Shown in pieces: positions 16,794 through 25,356 of a stretch of DNA of 46,546 nucleotides. The translations under genes and the position numbers were made by a program. Position 1 is the stretch's first letter, and each line of letters starts with the position of its first letter. The stretch lies in the IMG/VR virus record IMGVR_UViG_3300044816_000217, positions 1 to 46,546 of that record; one strand, given 5' to 3'. Source of the stretch: a virus. Below the pieces are notes generated by a model. The model did not search any database, was not told the origin of the DNA, and was given only the letters and a program-made list of their open reading frames with translations.

Positions 16794-17171
16794 ATGGCAT
16801 CAGAAAATATCGGCTTCGTCGCCTCACGTGAGGCGGGCGAGGCAATGACAGACAAACAGCATTACATCGTTCAGCTTGACGCAACCGGAAAAATCGAGGT
16901 TGCGGAAAGCGCTACCGACCTAATCGTCGGCGTTCTTCAGAACACTCCGGGTGCGGGAGAACAGGCCGTCTATGCTTTCGGCGGAACCGCCAAGGTGAAG
17001 GCAGGTGGCGCAGTTGGCGTCGGCGCATACGTAACCTCGGACGGAAGCGGCAAAGGTGTTGCCACTACGACTGACAAGGACGTCGTGATCGGCCGCCACA
17101 TTGGTACGTCAGCCGCCGCAGACGGGGACCTCATGGAGGTCCAGCTCGGCATCCACAAGATCTCCATTTAG
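16794..17171 (+). CDS. Capsid decoration protein (DUF2190-like)
   Basis: 125 aa. ASREAGEAMTDKQHYIVQLDATGKIEVAESATDLIVGVLQNTPGAGEQAVYAFGG... is the small beta-barrel repeat of DUF2190/gpD-like head decoration proteins (G.VG..VTSDG). It sits directly ahead of the major capsid gene. It has no Shine-Dalgarno site and T at -1. Confidence 0.8.
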   Translation: MASENIGFVASREAGEAMTDKQHYIVQLDATGKIEVAESATDLIVGVLQNTPGAGEQAVYAFGGTAKVKAGGAVGVGAYVTSDGSGKGVATTTDKDVVIGRHIGTSAAADGDLMEVQLGIHKISI

Positions 17172-17196
17172 TCACCTACTCATTCAGCTAATTCTT

Positions 17197-18126
17197 ATGA
17201 CCAATAGATATCAGGGAGTTGACCCGATCCTGTCGCAAGTCTCGATTGGGTACCAGAACTCCGCATACATCGCCGACCTGCTCTTCCCGACAATCGGCGT
17301 TAAGAAGCAGTCCGGGAAGCACTTCATTTACGACAAGGGAGCATTCCGATCCGAAGACACCGGACGCGGGCCAGGTGCTCGTTCGAAGGAGGTCACTCAC
17401 AACCTCACTACAGGTCTTCCATACTTCGCGGAAGATCACGCGTTGAAGGAATTCGTCGCGGACGAAGACGTTGATAACGCAGCAGAAGGCGTAGACCCAT
17501 ACGTCGATGCAACACAGAACGTTACAGAGAAGCTCTTCGTAGGAAAGGAAATCGAACTCGCAACAGCTCTTACCGACACTGCGATTATGACTCAGAACGA
17601 CACTCTTTCGGGAACGGATCAGTGGTCGGATTACGACAACTCAGACCCCGTAACCGATATTCGAGCAGCTAAGCAAACAATTCATCAGAACATCCATGTC
17701 GATGCGAACACACTCGTGCTAGGAAAACAGGTCGTCGACAAACTTGTTGACCATCCGGCGATTATCGAGCGCGTGAAGTACTCACAGCTCGGCATCCTCA
17801 ATACAGACCTGCTTGCTCGCTTCTTTGACGTTGAACGCGTCATCGTTGGCGCAGCCGGTAAGAACACTGGAAAGGAGGGTCAGGCCGACGCAATGTCCTA
17901 CATTTGGGGTAAACACGCGATCCTCGCGTACATCAACCCTCGTATGGGGCAGAAGTCCATTACTCTCGGAACCACGTACCGCTGGAAAACCCGCGTTACG
18001 GAACGCCTCAACGGTACCGACGAGCGCGACCGCCGAGGCCAGTTCATCCGTGTGGGTGATGACTACTACGATCAGAAACTGGTCGCAGCAGAGGCCGGCT
18101 ACTTGCTCAAGAACGTCGTCGCTTAA
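17197..18126 (+). CDS. Major capsid protein
   Basis: 309 aa, HK97-fold type by position and sequence: FPTIGVKKQSGKHFIYDKGAFRSEDTGRGPGA, a large middle domain (KEIELATALTDTAIM...DPVTDIRAAKQTIH), NTLVLGKQVVDKLVDHPAI and IWGKHAILAYINP near the end. This is the pattern of major capsid proteins in Mu-like and siphoviral clusters. It follows protease and decoration genes. The ATG at 17197 is used; the longer open frame upstream is the wrong frame of the decoration gene. A strong hairpin follows the stop. Confidence 0.88.
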   Translation: MTNRYQGVDPILSQVSIGYQNSAYIADLLFPTIGVKKQSGKHFIYDKGAFRSEDTGRGPGARSKEVTHNLTTGLPYFAEDHALKEFVADEDVDNAAEGVDPYVDATQNVTEKLFVGKEIELATALTDTAIMTQNDTLSGTDQWSDYDNSDPVTDIRAAKQTIHQNIHVDANTLVLGKQVVDKLVDHPAIIERVKYSQLGILNTDLLARFFDVERVIVGAAGKNTGKEGQADAMSYIWGKHAILAYINPRMGQKSITLGTTYRWKTRVTERLNGTDERDRRGQFIRVGDDYYDQKLVAAEAGYLLKNVVA

Positions 18127-18132
18127 TCGATC

Positions 18133-18166
18133 GCAGGCAGCCCGGCAGCAATGCCGGGCCACCTGC
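18133..18166 (+). terminator. Strong hairpin after the major capsid gene
   Basis: GCAGG (18133-18137) pairs with CCTGC (18162-18166), and inside it CCCGGCA (18141-18147) pairs with TGCCGGG (18152-18158) over a GCAA loop. There is no U-run, so it more likely protects the abundant capsid mRNA from 3' decay or partly terminates transcription. Confidence 0.6.
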
Positions 18167-18180
18167 ACAACCCAATATCT

Positions 18181-18717
18181 ATGGTTACAACAATCAAACG
18201 AGGCAGGATCGTTGCGAATGACTACGGCATCAGAAACGGCAATGCGATCACGCGCACAAAACGAACAGGCACCGTCGTCACAGAGATGGCAGTCGCAGTG
18301 TTCGATCCTTCCGCAAACACGGCCCAGCGCCCAGTCGGCGCATACGGCCTTGGTGTTTACCTTCCAGCAAAGGCGATCATCAAGCGCATATTCGTGGACG
18401 TGGTCACAACCTTCACATCTGCTGGAGCTGACGCCGGCACCATTGCCATTCACGCTCAGGCAGCGGACGACATCATTGCGGCTATCGCAATCTCGGACGC
18501 TTCGAACGTCTGGGACGCTGGTATTCACGGATCAAAGGTAGGCTTCCCGAACCTGGGCGCCGACGCCGCACATGACAGCGCCCTTGAGGTAGCTGCCCTG
18601 TTCGCTGCTACGGCCGTCAAGACAACAGCGATCCGAGAGATCACCGCAACCGTAGCGGTTCAGGCTCTTACCGCAGGCAAGGCCAACATCTTCGTGGAGT
18701 ACGTTATCAGCGACTAA
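18181..18717 (+). CDS. Virion structural protein (head region)
   Basis: 178 aa, mostly beta-strand prediction, alanine-rich. It has AVFDPSANTAQRPVGAYGLGVYLPAKAIIKRIFVDVVTTFTSAGADAGTIAIHAQ, a pattern typical of small phage structural proteins encoded after the capsid gene. The specific role is unknown. It has no Shine-Dalgarno site; the start ATG follows TCT. Confidence 0.65.
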   Translation: MVTTIKRGRIVANDYGIRNGNAITRTKRTGTVVTEMAVAVFDPSANTAQRPVGAYGLGVYLPAKAIIKRIFVDVVTTFTSAGADAGTIAIHAQAADDIIAAIAISDASNVWDAGIHGSKVGFPNLGADAAHDSALEVAALFAATAVKTTAIREITATVAVQALTAGKANIFVEYVISD

Positions 18718-18727
18718 CACGCTCTCT

Positions 18728-19153
18728 ATGTCTCAATATTTCGTAAAAGCAAATCTCAGACACAACGGCCGCCGATACAATGTCGGCGACACCATTGAAC
18801 TCTCGGAAGCGCAGGCCCGACCACTCGCACACGCGATTCAGGACGAGCCCGTAAGCGCGCCGGAAGCACCGGCAGAAGTCCAAACACCGACGACCCCGGT
18901 TGCTGAAGTGTCAGTAGGAGGCGAGCGCTCAGATACAGGAGAACCGTCCATCGACGGCACCTCTGACGCAATTCGCTCCGAAGCGGAGGATGTGACGCCT
19001 ATCGTCAGCGCGCCGGAAGCACCGGCAGAAGAGACAAAGCCGGAGGCAACGGCAAAACGCGGCCAGTCGAGCCGTGGAAAGCAGACCAAGACGGAGGAAA
19101 CAGCACCGGTTACTGATGCCACTCCGGCCGTTGATCCGTCAGCCAACCTCTAG
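18728..19153 (+). CDS. Head-associated protein with long disordered tail
   Basis: 141 aa. The first 35 residues (YFVKANLRHNGRRYNVGDTIELSEAQARPLAHAI) match the small folded domain found after capsid genes in many siphophages. The rest is Ala/Pro/Glu/Thr-rich and disordered, and contains the segment SAPEAPAE twice. The function is unknown. Confidence 0.65.
   Translation: MSQYFVKANLRHNGRRYNVGDTIELSEAQARPLAHAIQDEPVSAPEAPAEVQTPTTPVAEVSVGGERSDTGEPSIDGTSDAIRSEAEDVTPIVSAPEAPAEETKPEATAKRGQSSRGKQTKTEETAPVTDATPAVDPSANL
18854..19031 (+). repeat. 25-bp in-frame direct repeat pair
   Basis: Identical 25-bp segments at 18854-18878 and 19007-19031, each encoding SAPEAPAE. The 153-nt offset is a multiple of three, so recombination between them would shorten or lengthen the disordered tail by 51 residues without a frameshift. 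Confidence 0.85.
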
Positions 19154-19156
19154 CGT

Positions 19157-19450
19157 ATGTTCTCCCTCAAAGTAGGACAGGCAGAACAGTACCTCGACAT
19201 CGCGGAGAACGAGACGCGCATTCGCGTCCCGTTTCAGATCAATGACGACGAAGGCAATACCGTTGCACAGCGTATCGAGAGCTTCCCTCTTCTCGCCACG
19301 GAAGAAGAGATACGCGACACCCTGCAGCGTCACCTCGCTCTCTTCATAGCTGAAGAATCACAGGCAGAAGCCAGCAAGGCCCGTCAAGAGGCGCACGATG
19401 AAGCGCAGGCGGTCGCAGACAGCATTAGTAGCATCACAATCGAACTATGA
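19157..19450 (+). CDS. Small phage structural or accessory protein
   Basis: 97 aa acidic protein. The N-terminal half looks beta-rich (FSLKVGQAEQYLDIAENETRIRVPFQIND), and the C-terminal half is a long alanine/glutamate helix (ALFIAEESQAEASKARQEAHDEAQAVA). The last 4 nt overlap the next gene (ATGA). Family is not recognised. Confidence 0.6.
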   Translation: MFSLKVGQAEQYLDIAENETRIRVPFQINDDEGNTVAQRIESFPLLATEEEIRDTLQRHLALFIAEESQAEASKARQEAHDEAQAVADSISSITIEL

Positions 19451-20049
19451 AATCACCAACAGCTAGTCCGATGGCTCAGGCCGTGGGCTACGAGAACGTC
19501 GAGTACGTTCTTCGGGATTTCCAAGGGAACATCAAGCCGATGTTTCAGGAGTACCGGCTCACTCAATGGCTCATCAAGCACGGCTATCTTAGCCCGCTCT
19601 GGATAAACACTGGGTACGCGCGGCTCATCAGTCCATTGCTGGGCTATTGGGCAACTTCTAAACGTGTCCGCAACGGCATCCCGACAGTCGGTAAGGCATT
19701 GATCGCCGGCCGATTGAACGCGTCAGGCGCTCCGGCCGCGGCTGACTACATCGCGGTAGGCACCGGCACGAACGCATTTGCGGCAGGCGACACGACGCTG
19801 CAAACCGAGACAGCGGCGTCCGGCCTCTCACGCGCACAGGGCACGGTTTCGCTCGTGACGACAACGACCACCAACGACACGGCCCAGGTCACCAAGACCT
19901 TTACCGTGAGTGGAACCGTTGCAGTCACGGAGTCCGGCCTCTTGAACGCTTCATCGTCCGGCACGCTCGCAGCACGTCAGACATTCACGGTCATCAACGT
20001 TGTAAGCGGCGACAGCCTCGCGATCACGTGGAAAATCGTAATCTCATAA
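19447..20049 (+). CDS. Virion protein, fibre/tail-adaptor-like
   Basis: 200 aa. The C-terminal part (YIAVGTGTNAFAAGDTTLQTE...SGLSRAQGTVS...TKTFTVSGTVAVTESGLLNASSSGTLAARQTF...DSLAITWKI) is the IgG-like beta-sandwich motif frequent in phage proteins that link fibres to particles. It is followed by the long fibre-like repeat protein, consistent with an adaptor. It is coupled to the previous gene by ATGA. Confidence 0.65.
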   Translation: MKSPTASPMAQAVGYENVEYVLRDFQGNIKPMFQEYRLTQWLIKHGYLSPLWINTGYARLISPLLGYWATSKRVRNGIPTVGKALIAGRLNASGAPAAADYIAVGTGTNAFAAGDTTLQTETAASGLSRAQGTVSLVTTTTTNDTAQVTKTFTVSGTVAVTESGLLNASSSGTLAARQTFTVINVVSGDSLAITWKIVIS

Positions 20050-20100
20050 GGTCTTGCTTCGGCTTCTCTCTCTGAGAGCGGCCGGGCCGATCACCTTATG
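20045..20100 (+). promoter_or_regulatory. 8-bp inverted repeat sequestering a start codon
   Basis: CATAAGGT (20045-20052, containing the stop of the adaptor gene) is perfectly complementary to ACCTTATG (20093-20100), whose last three bases are the ATG of the fibre gene. An inner CTCTC/GAGAG pair extends the fold. In the polycistronic RNA the start codon would be paired. Confidence 0.5.
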
Positions 20101-22227
20101 CATCACAACGACCAGATTGATTTCTATGACGCAGCATACGCAGCCGAGCGTGCTCCCTCAATCATTGTTCGAAGTATCCCAGCCCCGCTCAGCATCAAAG
20201 ACGGCGTTGAGCATATCAACCCGCACGTCTCTCGCTTCGAATTGAAAGGCGGTCAGACCATGGACGTGTTCCATGTGAAGCCCATCTACTACCTGCATCA
20301 GAACGGCGGATGGCGTCCCATGGGGGAAATCGCGCATGCATTCGGAAACAAATGGATCGATCTAAAGGAAGACTGGGCGCAGAGCTTGGATTTGCGATAC
20401 CTCGCGTGGCTGATGAAACGCATGGAATTGATCCAAGGCGCTGTGCGAATACCTTCGCCATTTCGTGTTGGAGAATACGTTGCGCTGGATTCTCAACGCA
20501 TCCATTTCACCGTTACCACATTCTTTCCTGACCCTAACCCCGAGACAACCACCGTTGATGGATACGTTGGCCGCATCTCCTCGACTGTTACGTGGGCGAC
20601 AATTATTGCAGGGGCCGGCACAACAAAAAATGATTCAGACGCCGACAGTGAATGTATGATGATGGAAAAAATAGCATCCGGAGACTCGTATGATGCCCTC
20701 TTTCGTTCGATTTTCCTTTTCGATACTTCGGCGATTCCCGACACTGACACTATCAGCGGCGCGATACTTTCTTTGAAAGGGACAACGAAGGGGGACAATA
20801 TCGGCTGTACACCTGACATCAATATATATGGCTCAACCCCTGCCTCAAATACGGCTCTCGTAAACGCAGATTTCACGCAGGTAGGGTCTACTGCATACGC
20901 TACAGCAATTTCTTACGCCTCATACAGCACCAGCGCCTACAACGACTTCACATTCAACGGCACTGGTATCGCCGCAATCTCGAAGACAGGCGTATCAAAG
21001 TTTGGGGCGCGTAATGCAAACTACGACGTTGCCGCAGTAACACCTTCCACATCTGGCGTGATAGCCAGTTCGTGGATGAACTGCAATATGGCTGACGTTG
21101 CGCTGACAACCTCAGACCCAAAGCTCGCTGTCACATACACCAGCAGCACAGCGTACACGAAGACACTTACCGAAACTCCCACAGCCACAGCTTCCCTTAT
21201 TAAAGGACCTGTACGAACACTGGCCGAGACGGTCACAAGCACAGCCACGATAATAAAAACAACAACACGAACCCTTACTCAGACGGTTACGAGCACCGCA
21301 ACGTTCACTCGCGTCTGGACCATCGGACGCACTCTCACTGAGGGCGTGACTAGCACCGCAACCTATTTTGCGGCCACGTCGCGCACCCTTTCGGAAACCA
21401 TCACCGCCACAGACACCTTCAGCCGCGTAGTCACGTTTGGCAGAAACTTGACCGAAGCAATTTCCGCGAGCGCGAGCGTAATCAAGGCCACGAGTAGAAC
21501 GTTGGCAGACAGTGCAGCCGCCGCCGACACGATCATCCGAACAGCAACACGCCTGCTCACCGAGAGCGCAACAGCTTCAGCATCATTCATGCAAACTGTG
21601 TCTCGCACCCTTGCCGAAAGCATCACAGCGAGTGACGTGTTTGCCTACGTGCAAGAGAAAACTGCGATCCTCACGGAGGCGGTTGAGGCGGTAGACACAT
21701 TTCTCCGATCGATCGGCCGGACGCTAGAGGAAGCAATAATTGCCCTTGAAGCCTTGGTTTCGTCCAGGGAAACAGCAGCTACACTGTCCGAAACGATCAC
21801 GGCATCCGATACCGTACTTAAGACAGCCTCGCGCACGCTCTCGGACGTTCTAACGGTCACGGACACCGTCATTCGAACGGTGCAGAGGACGCTCGAAGAA
21901 GCCCTTGCAGCAGTCGACACAATCCTGAGGGGCTTCGCAACGACGCTCACGGACAATGTGACGGCGACCAGCACCAATGTCCGAGATACCGCACGCACCC
22001 TCTATGAGACCACGTCCGCAACAGGGTCCGTTATCCGAACCGTGGCGCGCACGCTTTTCGAGAGCCTCACAGCCACTGACACCTTCATCCATCGGTTCAT
22101 CGCCTCGCCCGCGCGCAAGGGCTTGCTGATCCTCAGAACGGCTGGCAACCGCGCCGCCACTCTGCTCGGCACAAGCCGCACGAAGATCGTGCTAAAATCG
22201 AAGAACGACCCAACCACATACTTATGA
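20098..22227 (+). CDS. Long repeat-containing fibre-like structural protein
   Basis: 709 aa. An N-terminal adaptor region (1-150; INPHVSRFELKGGQTMDVFHVKPIYYLHQNGGWRPM) is followed by a beta-sandwich that resembles DNRLRE/CBM96 carbohydrate-binding modules (about 190-350; FRSIFLFDTSAIPDTDTISGAILSL). From K355 to about 670 there are roughly 17 tandem copies of an 18-residue unit with consensus RTLTEtiTaTDTfiR. The C-terminus is basic (RKGLLILRTAGNR). The regular Thr-rich repeats suggest an extended beta or helical stalk. It may be a head or tail fibre (inference). The copy number may vary between relatives. Confidence 0.75.
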   Translation: MHHNDQIDFYDAAYAAERAPSIIVRSIPAPLSIKDGVEHINPHVSRFELKGGQTMDVFHVKPIYYLHQNGGWRPMGEIAHAFGNKWIDLKEDWAQSLDLRYLAWLMKRMELIQGAVRIPSPFRVGEYVALDSQRIHFTVTTFFPDPNPETTTVDGYVGRISSTVTWATIIAGAGTTKNDSDADSECMMMEKIASGDSYDALFRSIFLFDTSAIPDTDTISGAILSLKGTTKGDNIGCTPDINIYGSTPASNTALVNADFTQVGSTAYATAISYASYSTSAYNDFTFNGTGIAAISKTGVSKFGARNANYDVAAVTPSTSGVIASSWMNCNMADVALTTSDPKLAVTYTSSTAYTKTLTETPTATASLIKGPVRTLAETVTSTATIIKTTTRTLTQTVTSTATFTRVWTIGRTLTEGVTSTATYFAATSRTLSETITATDTFSRVVTFGRNLTEAISASASVIKATSRTLADSAAAADTIIRTATRLLTESATASASFMQTVSRTLAESITASDVFAYVQEKTAILTEAVEAVDTFLRSIGRTLEEAIIALEALVSSRETAATLSETITASDTVLKTASRTLSDVLTVTDTVIRTVQRTLEEALAAVDTILRGFATTLTDNVTATSTNVRDTARTLYETTSATGSVIRTVARTLFESLTATDTFIHRFIASPARKGLLILRTAGNRAATLLGTSRTKIVLKSKNDPTTYL
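21160..22104 (+). repeat. About 17 tandem ~54-nt coding repeats
   Basis: Each unit encodes about 18 residues beginning RTL(T/S/A)E and containing T-x-T-x-T and a hydrophobic pair followed by R or K. Copies are diverged at DNA level. Two units (starting TAILTEAVEAV and RTLEEAIIALEAL) are 19 residues. Confidence 0.85.
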
Positions 22228-23126
22228 GATTTCTCGCTGCACCAACTGAAGACTTCATCAAGTTCGAAAGGACCGTGCTCAGCGCTGACGTAACTGCCGG
22301 CACGAGTGTCGCTCTCCCGGTACAGAATAGCGACGGTCTTAGCGTAGATGACTTCATTGTCATTGGGCACGAGGGGAGCGAACTCGCAGAGCTACAACAG
22401 ATCAACCAGGCCGTCTCGGCTGCTGGCAGCGTGCGCGTGGCAACACTGAAATTCAATCATACCAAGGGCGAGCCAGTCGTTCGTTATCGATACAATCAGC
22501 GGAAATTCTACGGCGCGACGACCGCAGGCGGTACGTACACGGAGCTGACCAGCGACGGATCGCCGAAGGGCATCCAGGTCGACGACCCGCAAGGAACCGT
22601 CCTCGAATATTCCGCCGACACGTACAGCTACTTCAAAGCCACCTACTACAACAGCACTCTGCTTGAGGAGACCGACGAGGCCGATTCAGAGGCCGTGCAG
22701 GCGGATGAAAGCCTACGCTACACATCACTTTGGGCGATCCGCAAGCACGCGGGACTGGCCGGAAATCCTTTCTACTCAGACCTTCGCTTGGAAACGAAGC
22801 GCAAGCAGGCTGAGAACGAGATCAATAGCGTGCTGTCGGCACGGTATGTTTTACCGCTTGCCGAAACCCCCGCCCTGCTCGGGCAAATTTGTGAACTGTT
22901 AGCAGCCGGATACATCGACTACGAGGAATTTGGCTCAGAGGGCCAGGGAGCTAAATGGCTTGGCGAGGCACGTGCCCTTCTAAAAGCGCTCAGGAACGGC
23001 ACCCAGCTCCTTATCGGCGTGGACGGGACCGAACTCACACGGCATTCCAAGACAGACACCCTCGACGGCTACCCGAACGCAGCGGACATCGACGACGCCC
23101 AGTTCACGATGGCCGACCGCTACTGA
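22224..23126 (+). CDS. Head-tail connector (gp36/DUF1320-like) with N-terminal domain
   Basis: 300 aa. The C-terminal part (SLWAIRKHAGLAGNPFYSDLRLETKRKQAENEINSVLSARYVLPLAETPALLGQICELLAAGYIDYEEFG) is the helical adaptor fold of DUF1320-like connectors. The N-terminal 130 residues form an added beta-rich domain, a larger layout than the usual 140 aa. It starts with a 4-nt overlap on the fibre gene and lies ahead of tail completion genes, as a neck protein would. Confidence 0.8.
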   Translation: MRFLAAPTEDFIKFERTVLSADVTAGTSVALPVQNSDGLSVDDFIVIGHEGSELAELQQINQAVSAAGSVRVATLKFNHTKGEPVVRYRYNQRKFYGATTAGGTYTELTSDGSPKGIQVDDPQGTVLEYSADTYSYFKATYYNSTLLEETDEADSEAVQADESLRYTSLWAIRKHAGLAGNPFYSDLRLETKRKQAENEINSVLSARYVLPLAETPALLGQICELLAAGYIDYEEFGSEGQGAKWLGEARALLKALRNGTQLLIGVDGTELTRHSKTDTLDGYPNAADIDDAQFTMADRY

Positions 23127-23132
23127 TACAAT
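23124..23132 (+). promoter_or_regulatory. Extended -10 motif (TGATACAAT)
   Basis: TG-A-TACAAT overlaps the stop codon of the connector gene. The hexamer ends 7 nt before ATG 23140. A TTCACG 18 nt upstream of the hexamer could be a weak -35. Confidence 0.45.
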
Positions 23133-23139
23133 GATTGCT

Positions 23140-23226
23140 ATGATCAATCTGCTCGCATTCCTCCTCTCCTTGGCTCTATCCGTCGGACTGGTCGTATTTG
23201 TTAAGCGCCGCTATCTTGACGACTAG
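23140..23226 (+). CDS. Tiny membrane protein (28 aa)
   Basis: 28 aa: MINLLAFLLSLALSVGLVVFVKRRYLDD, a single transmembrane helix with a positive cytoplasmic flank. An in-frame ATG at 23131 would add MIA. It lies between neck and tail completion genes. The function is unknown. Confidence 0.55.
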   Translation: MINLLAFLLSLALSVGLVVFVKRRYLDD

Positions 23227-23232
23227 CTATGT

Positions 23233-23691
23233 ATGGCATTCCAACTTCAGTGGAGCATCGAAGGGGACACACAGCTCTCGCGTCGACTGATCGGATTGGA
23301 AGGGGCGCTGAGCGACTATCGCCGTCCATTCGGCGATGCAGCGAATTACCTCAAGACCACGTTTTCCCGCGACGTGTTCGATACGCAAGGCGGGGCGATT
23401 GGGGAGCGATGGACCCGGTTGTCGCCGTACACGGTCGCCCAGAAGGCGCGAAAGGGCTACCCGAGCACGCCGCTTATCGGAACGGGATCGATGCGGAACA
23501 GCTTTCAGACCATTGTGTCATCCGACCAAGCCGTGGTCTACAACACGGCCGCATACTTCAAATTCCATCAATCGAAAGCACCGCGCAAGAACTTGCCGCG
23601 ACGTGTAATGATGAAGCTTGCCGACCGGCAAAAGGAAACCATCGTCCGGTTCTTTCAGGAGCACATACAAGCATCACTCCATAGACCATGA
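23233..23691 (+). CDS. Phage virion morphogenesis (tail completion) protein
   Basis: 152 aa. LSRRLIGLEGALSDYRRPFGDAANYLKTTFSRDVFDTQGGAIGERWTRLSPYTVAQKARKGYPSTPLIGTGSMRNSF is the PF05069 signature (Mu gpG / P2 gpS type), which finishes the head-tail joint. The C-terminus (FFQEHIQASLHRP) overlaps the next start by 4 nt. Confidence 0.85.
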   Translation: MAFQLQWSIEGDTQLSRRLIGLEGALSDYRRPFGDAANYLKTTFSRDVFDTQGGAIGERWTRLSPYTVAQKARKGYPSTPLIGTGSMRNSFQTIVSSDQAVVYNTAAYFKFHQSKAPRKNLPRRVMMKLADRQKETIVRFFQEHIQASLHRP

Positions 23692-24188
23692 ACTACACAG
23701 ACCCCGTAATCAGCGTGTACATCGATCTCATCAAGGCGCACACTGGCGCCATCAAAACGTTTTACCAAGGCGAGCCGATCCGCATTCCGGCATCGAACTT
23801 CCCGTGTGCCATAATTTCGAAGCGTCAGACACGAGTGGGCGTTCACACGAACGCCGAGGACGAGCACGGGATGGCGCTCTCGATCACTGTCATTACCGAT
23901 GTTCGCAAAGACCTCACCAGCGACGAGAACGTGAGCGCAGCCGTTGCCGGGGTTGCGACGCTCTATGATTTGGTAGAGGGCCGTAACGCCGACCTGACTT
24001 TGAAGGAAGATTCGCTCCTCGGCATCTTGCGCGGCAATATTCTGGTAGACGCTGACCGTGGGCTGCGCACAGATCTCGGCGCTCAGACGATTGTCGACTA
24101 CGGCCTCACTTTGCGCGATCGAGCGCCGGAAGCGTGGTCGATTGAAGCACGTGTGGATATCGTCGCGTCTTTCACACAAGTGCGGTAG
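23688..24188 (+). CDS. Tail terminator-like protein
   Basis: 166 aa. By position (after tail completion, before tail tube), size and the alpha/beta pattern IPASNFPCAIISKRQTRVGVHTNAEDEHGMALSITVITDVRKDL...ATLYDLVEGRN, it fits minor tail/terminator proteins of lambda U type. Sequence support is indirect. Confidence 0.6.
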   Translation: MNYTDPVISVYIDLIKAHTGAIKTFYQGEPIRIPASNFPCAIISKRQTRVGVHTNAEDEHGMALSITVITDVRKDLTSDENVSAAVAGVATLYDLVEGRNADLTLKEDSLLGILRGNILVDADRGLRTDLGAQTIVDYGLTLRDRAPEAWSIEARVDIVASFTQVR

Positions 24189-24199
24189 AATGCATGCAT

Positions 24200-24364
24200 A
24201 TGACATTCGTCACGTCGCGCAAGTCCGTTGATTTCCCAAAGCTGAATTGGGGCATCACCGCAGGAGAGACGCGCGAACTCCCCGAAGATAAAAAAGCGCA
24301 GGCGGTCATCCTCGCCCATCCCGCCATTTCAAAATCGAAGGAGAAGAAGCCGCTTACTAACTAG
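24200..24364 (+). CDS. Small phage tail-region protein (54 aa)
   Basis: 54 aa. MTFVTSRKSVDFPKLNWGITAGETRELPEDKKAQAVILAHPAI resembles the short folded domain that often precedes the tail tube gene. TAGAAT ends 8 nt before the ATG, and there is no Shine-Dalgarno site. Function is unknown. Confidence 0.6.
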   Translation: MTFVTSRKSVDFPKLNWGITAGETRELPEDKKAQAVILAHPAISKSKEKKPLTN

Positions 24365-24374
24365 CCAATAATTT

Positions 24375-25355
24375 ATGGCAAAGACATCAGGCACACAGAC
24401 CAACGTCGGCATCGGTATCGAGACCACCCCAGGCACCGCAGTAGCGGCAACCCATTTCCCGAAATGGACTGAGCTTTCACTTCAAGGCGTCTCTGAAAAG
24501 GAAATGCTCACGTCGCAGCGCGGCGTGCGGAACATGAGTTCCGATAGCATGATCAAGCGCAAGTTCTCGCGCGGATCACTCGGCGTCGTTCCAAACGGCG
24601 ATATCGCAGCCCCTCTCTTTTACCTTACGCTTGGCTCTAAATCGAGCGGGAGTGTCACGGACGGCACCTACACCCACACCTTCACCGTCCAGAACGCTAA
24701 CGCATCCATGAAGACCGCGACTGTCCTCGTTGAAGACGGAGGGATCGTAACGGAGAGATACGCAAACTGTGTAGTGAACACCCTCGATCTTTCCGTGGCG
24801 GACAGTTATGCGCGCATGACCGCACAGATGCTCGGGGGTTATCCTGACACAGGCAGCGTGACCGAATCATTCGCCCAGGAGAATGAGTACGCCTATCATC
24901 AGATGACCGTGAAGTTTGGGACATCTCTTTCGAACGCAGCCGGCAACAGCGCAACCCCGCTCAAATCTTTCAATCTCACCATCAACAACAACGTGCTTCT
25001 TGACGAGGCGTTTCTCTCGGGAAGCAATCAGCCGGCAGCAGGAGGCTTTGTTGCTGGACGCTTCCAGGCGACCGGCTCCTACTCGTTGCACTTCGAAAGC
25101 ACGGCAGAACTCGACAAGTACAAGGCCAACACCAAGAACGCCTGCATCGTGACCTTCACGGGCGCTGTCACGGGTGGCGGCACCACACCTGAGACAATCA
25201 CGATCAAGTTAGGCCGTCTGGTGCTCACGGGCGAGCCGAAGCAGTACAATCTCGACGGCATCACCATCCTCACGCAGGAATTCGAAGTCGAATACGAAGC
25301 GACAGACAAGGAGGTACAGGTTGTCGTCGTAAACGACACCGTCAGCTACGCTTAA
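24375..25355 (+). CDS. Major tail tube protein
   Basis: 326 aa. TNVGIGIETTPGTAVAATHFPKWTELSLQGVSEKEMLTSQRG...FSRGSLGVVPNGDIAAPLFYLTLGS is the N-terminal pattern of siphophage tail tube proteins, and the C-terminus (QEFEVEYEATDKEVQVVVVNDTVSYA) is beta-rich. It is directly followed by the frameshifted chaperone genes, the canonical siphovirus order. Confidence 0.85.
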   Translation: MAKTSGTQTNVGIGIETTPGTAVAATHFPKWTELSLQGVSEKEMLTSQRGVRNMSSDSMIKRKFSRGSLGVVPNGDIAAPLFYLTLGSKSSGSVTDGTYTHTFTVQNANASMKTATVLVEDGGIVTERYANCVVNTLDLSVADSYARMTAQMLGGYPDTGSVTESFAQENEYAYHQMTVKFGTSLSNAAGNSATPLKSFNLTINNNVLLDEAFLSGSNQPAAGGFVAGRFQATGSYSLHFESTAELDKYKANTKNACIVTFTGAVTGGGTTPETITIKLGRLVLTGEPKQYNLDGITILTQEFEVEYEATDKEVQVVVVNDTVSYA

Positions 25356-25356
25356 T

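Noticed and set aside
17782-18528. Overlapping frames opposite or within the capsid and next gene (over 240 codons each)
   Set aside because: They are GC-skew shadows of real genes: high Cys/Ser/Arg content and no start signal.
20098-22227. Diversity-generating retroelement target in the fibre
   Set aside because: No reverse transcriptase, template repeat or variable repeat with adenine-specific changes was found in the window.
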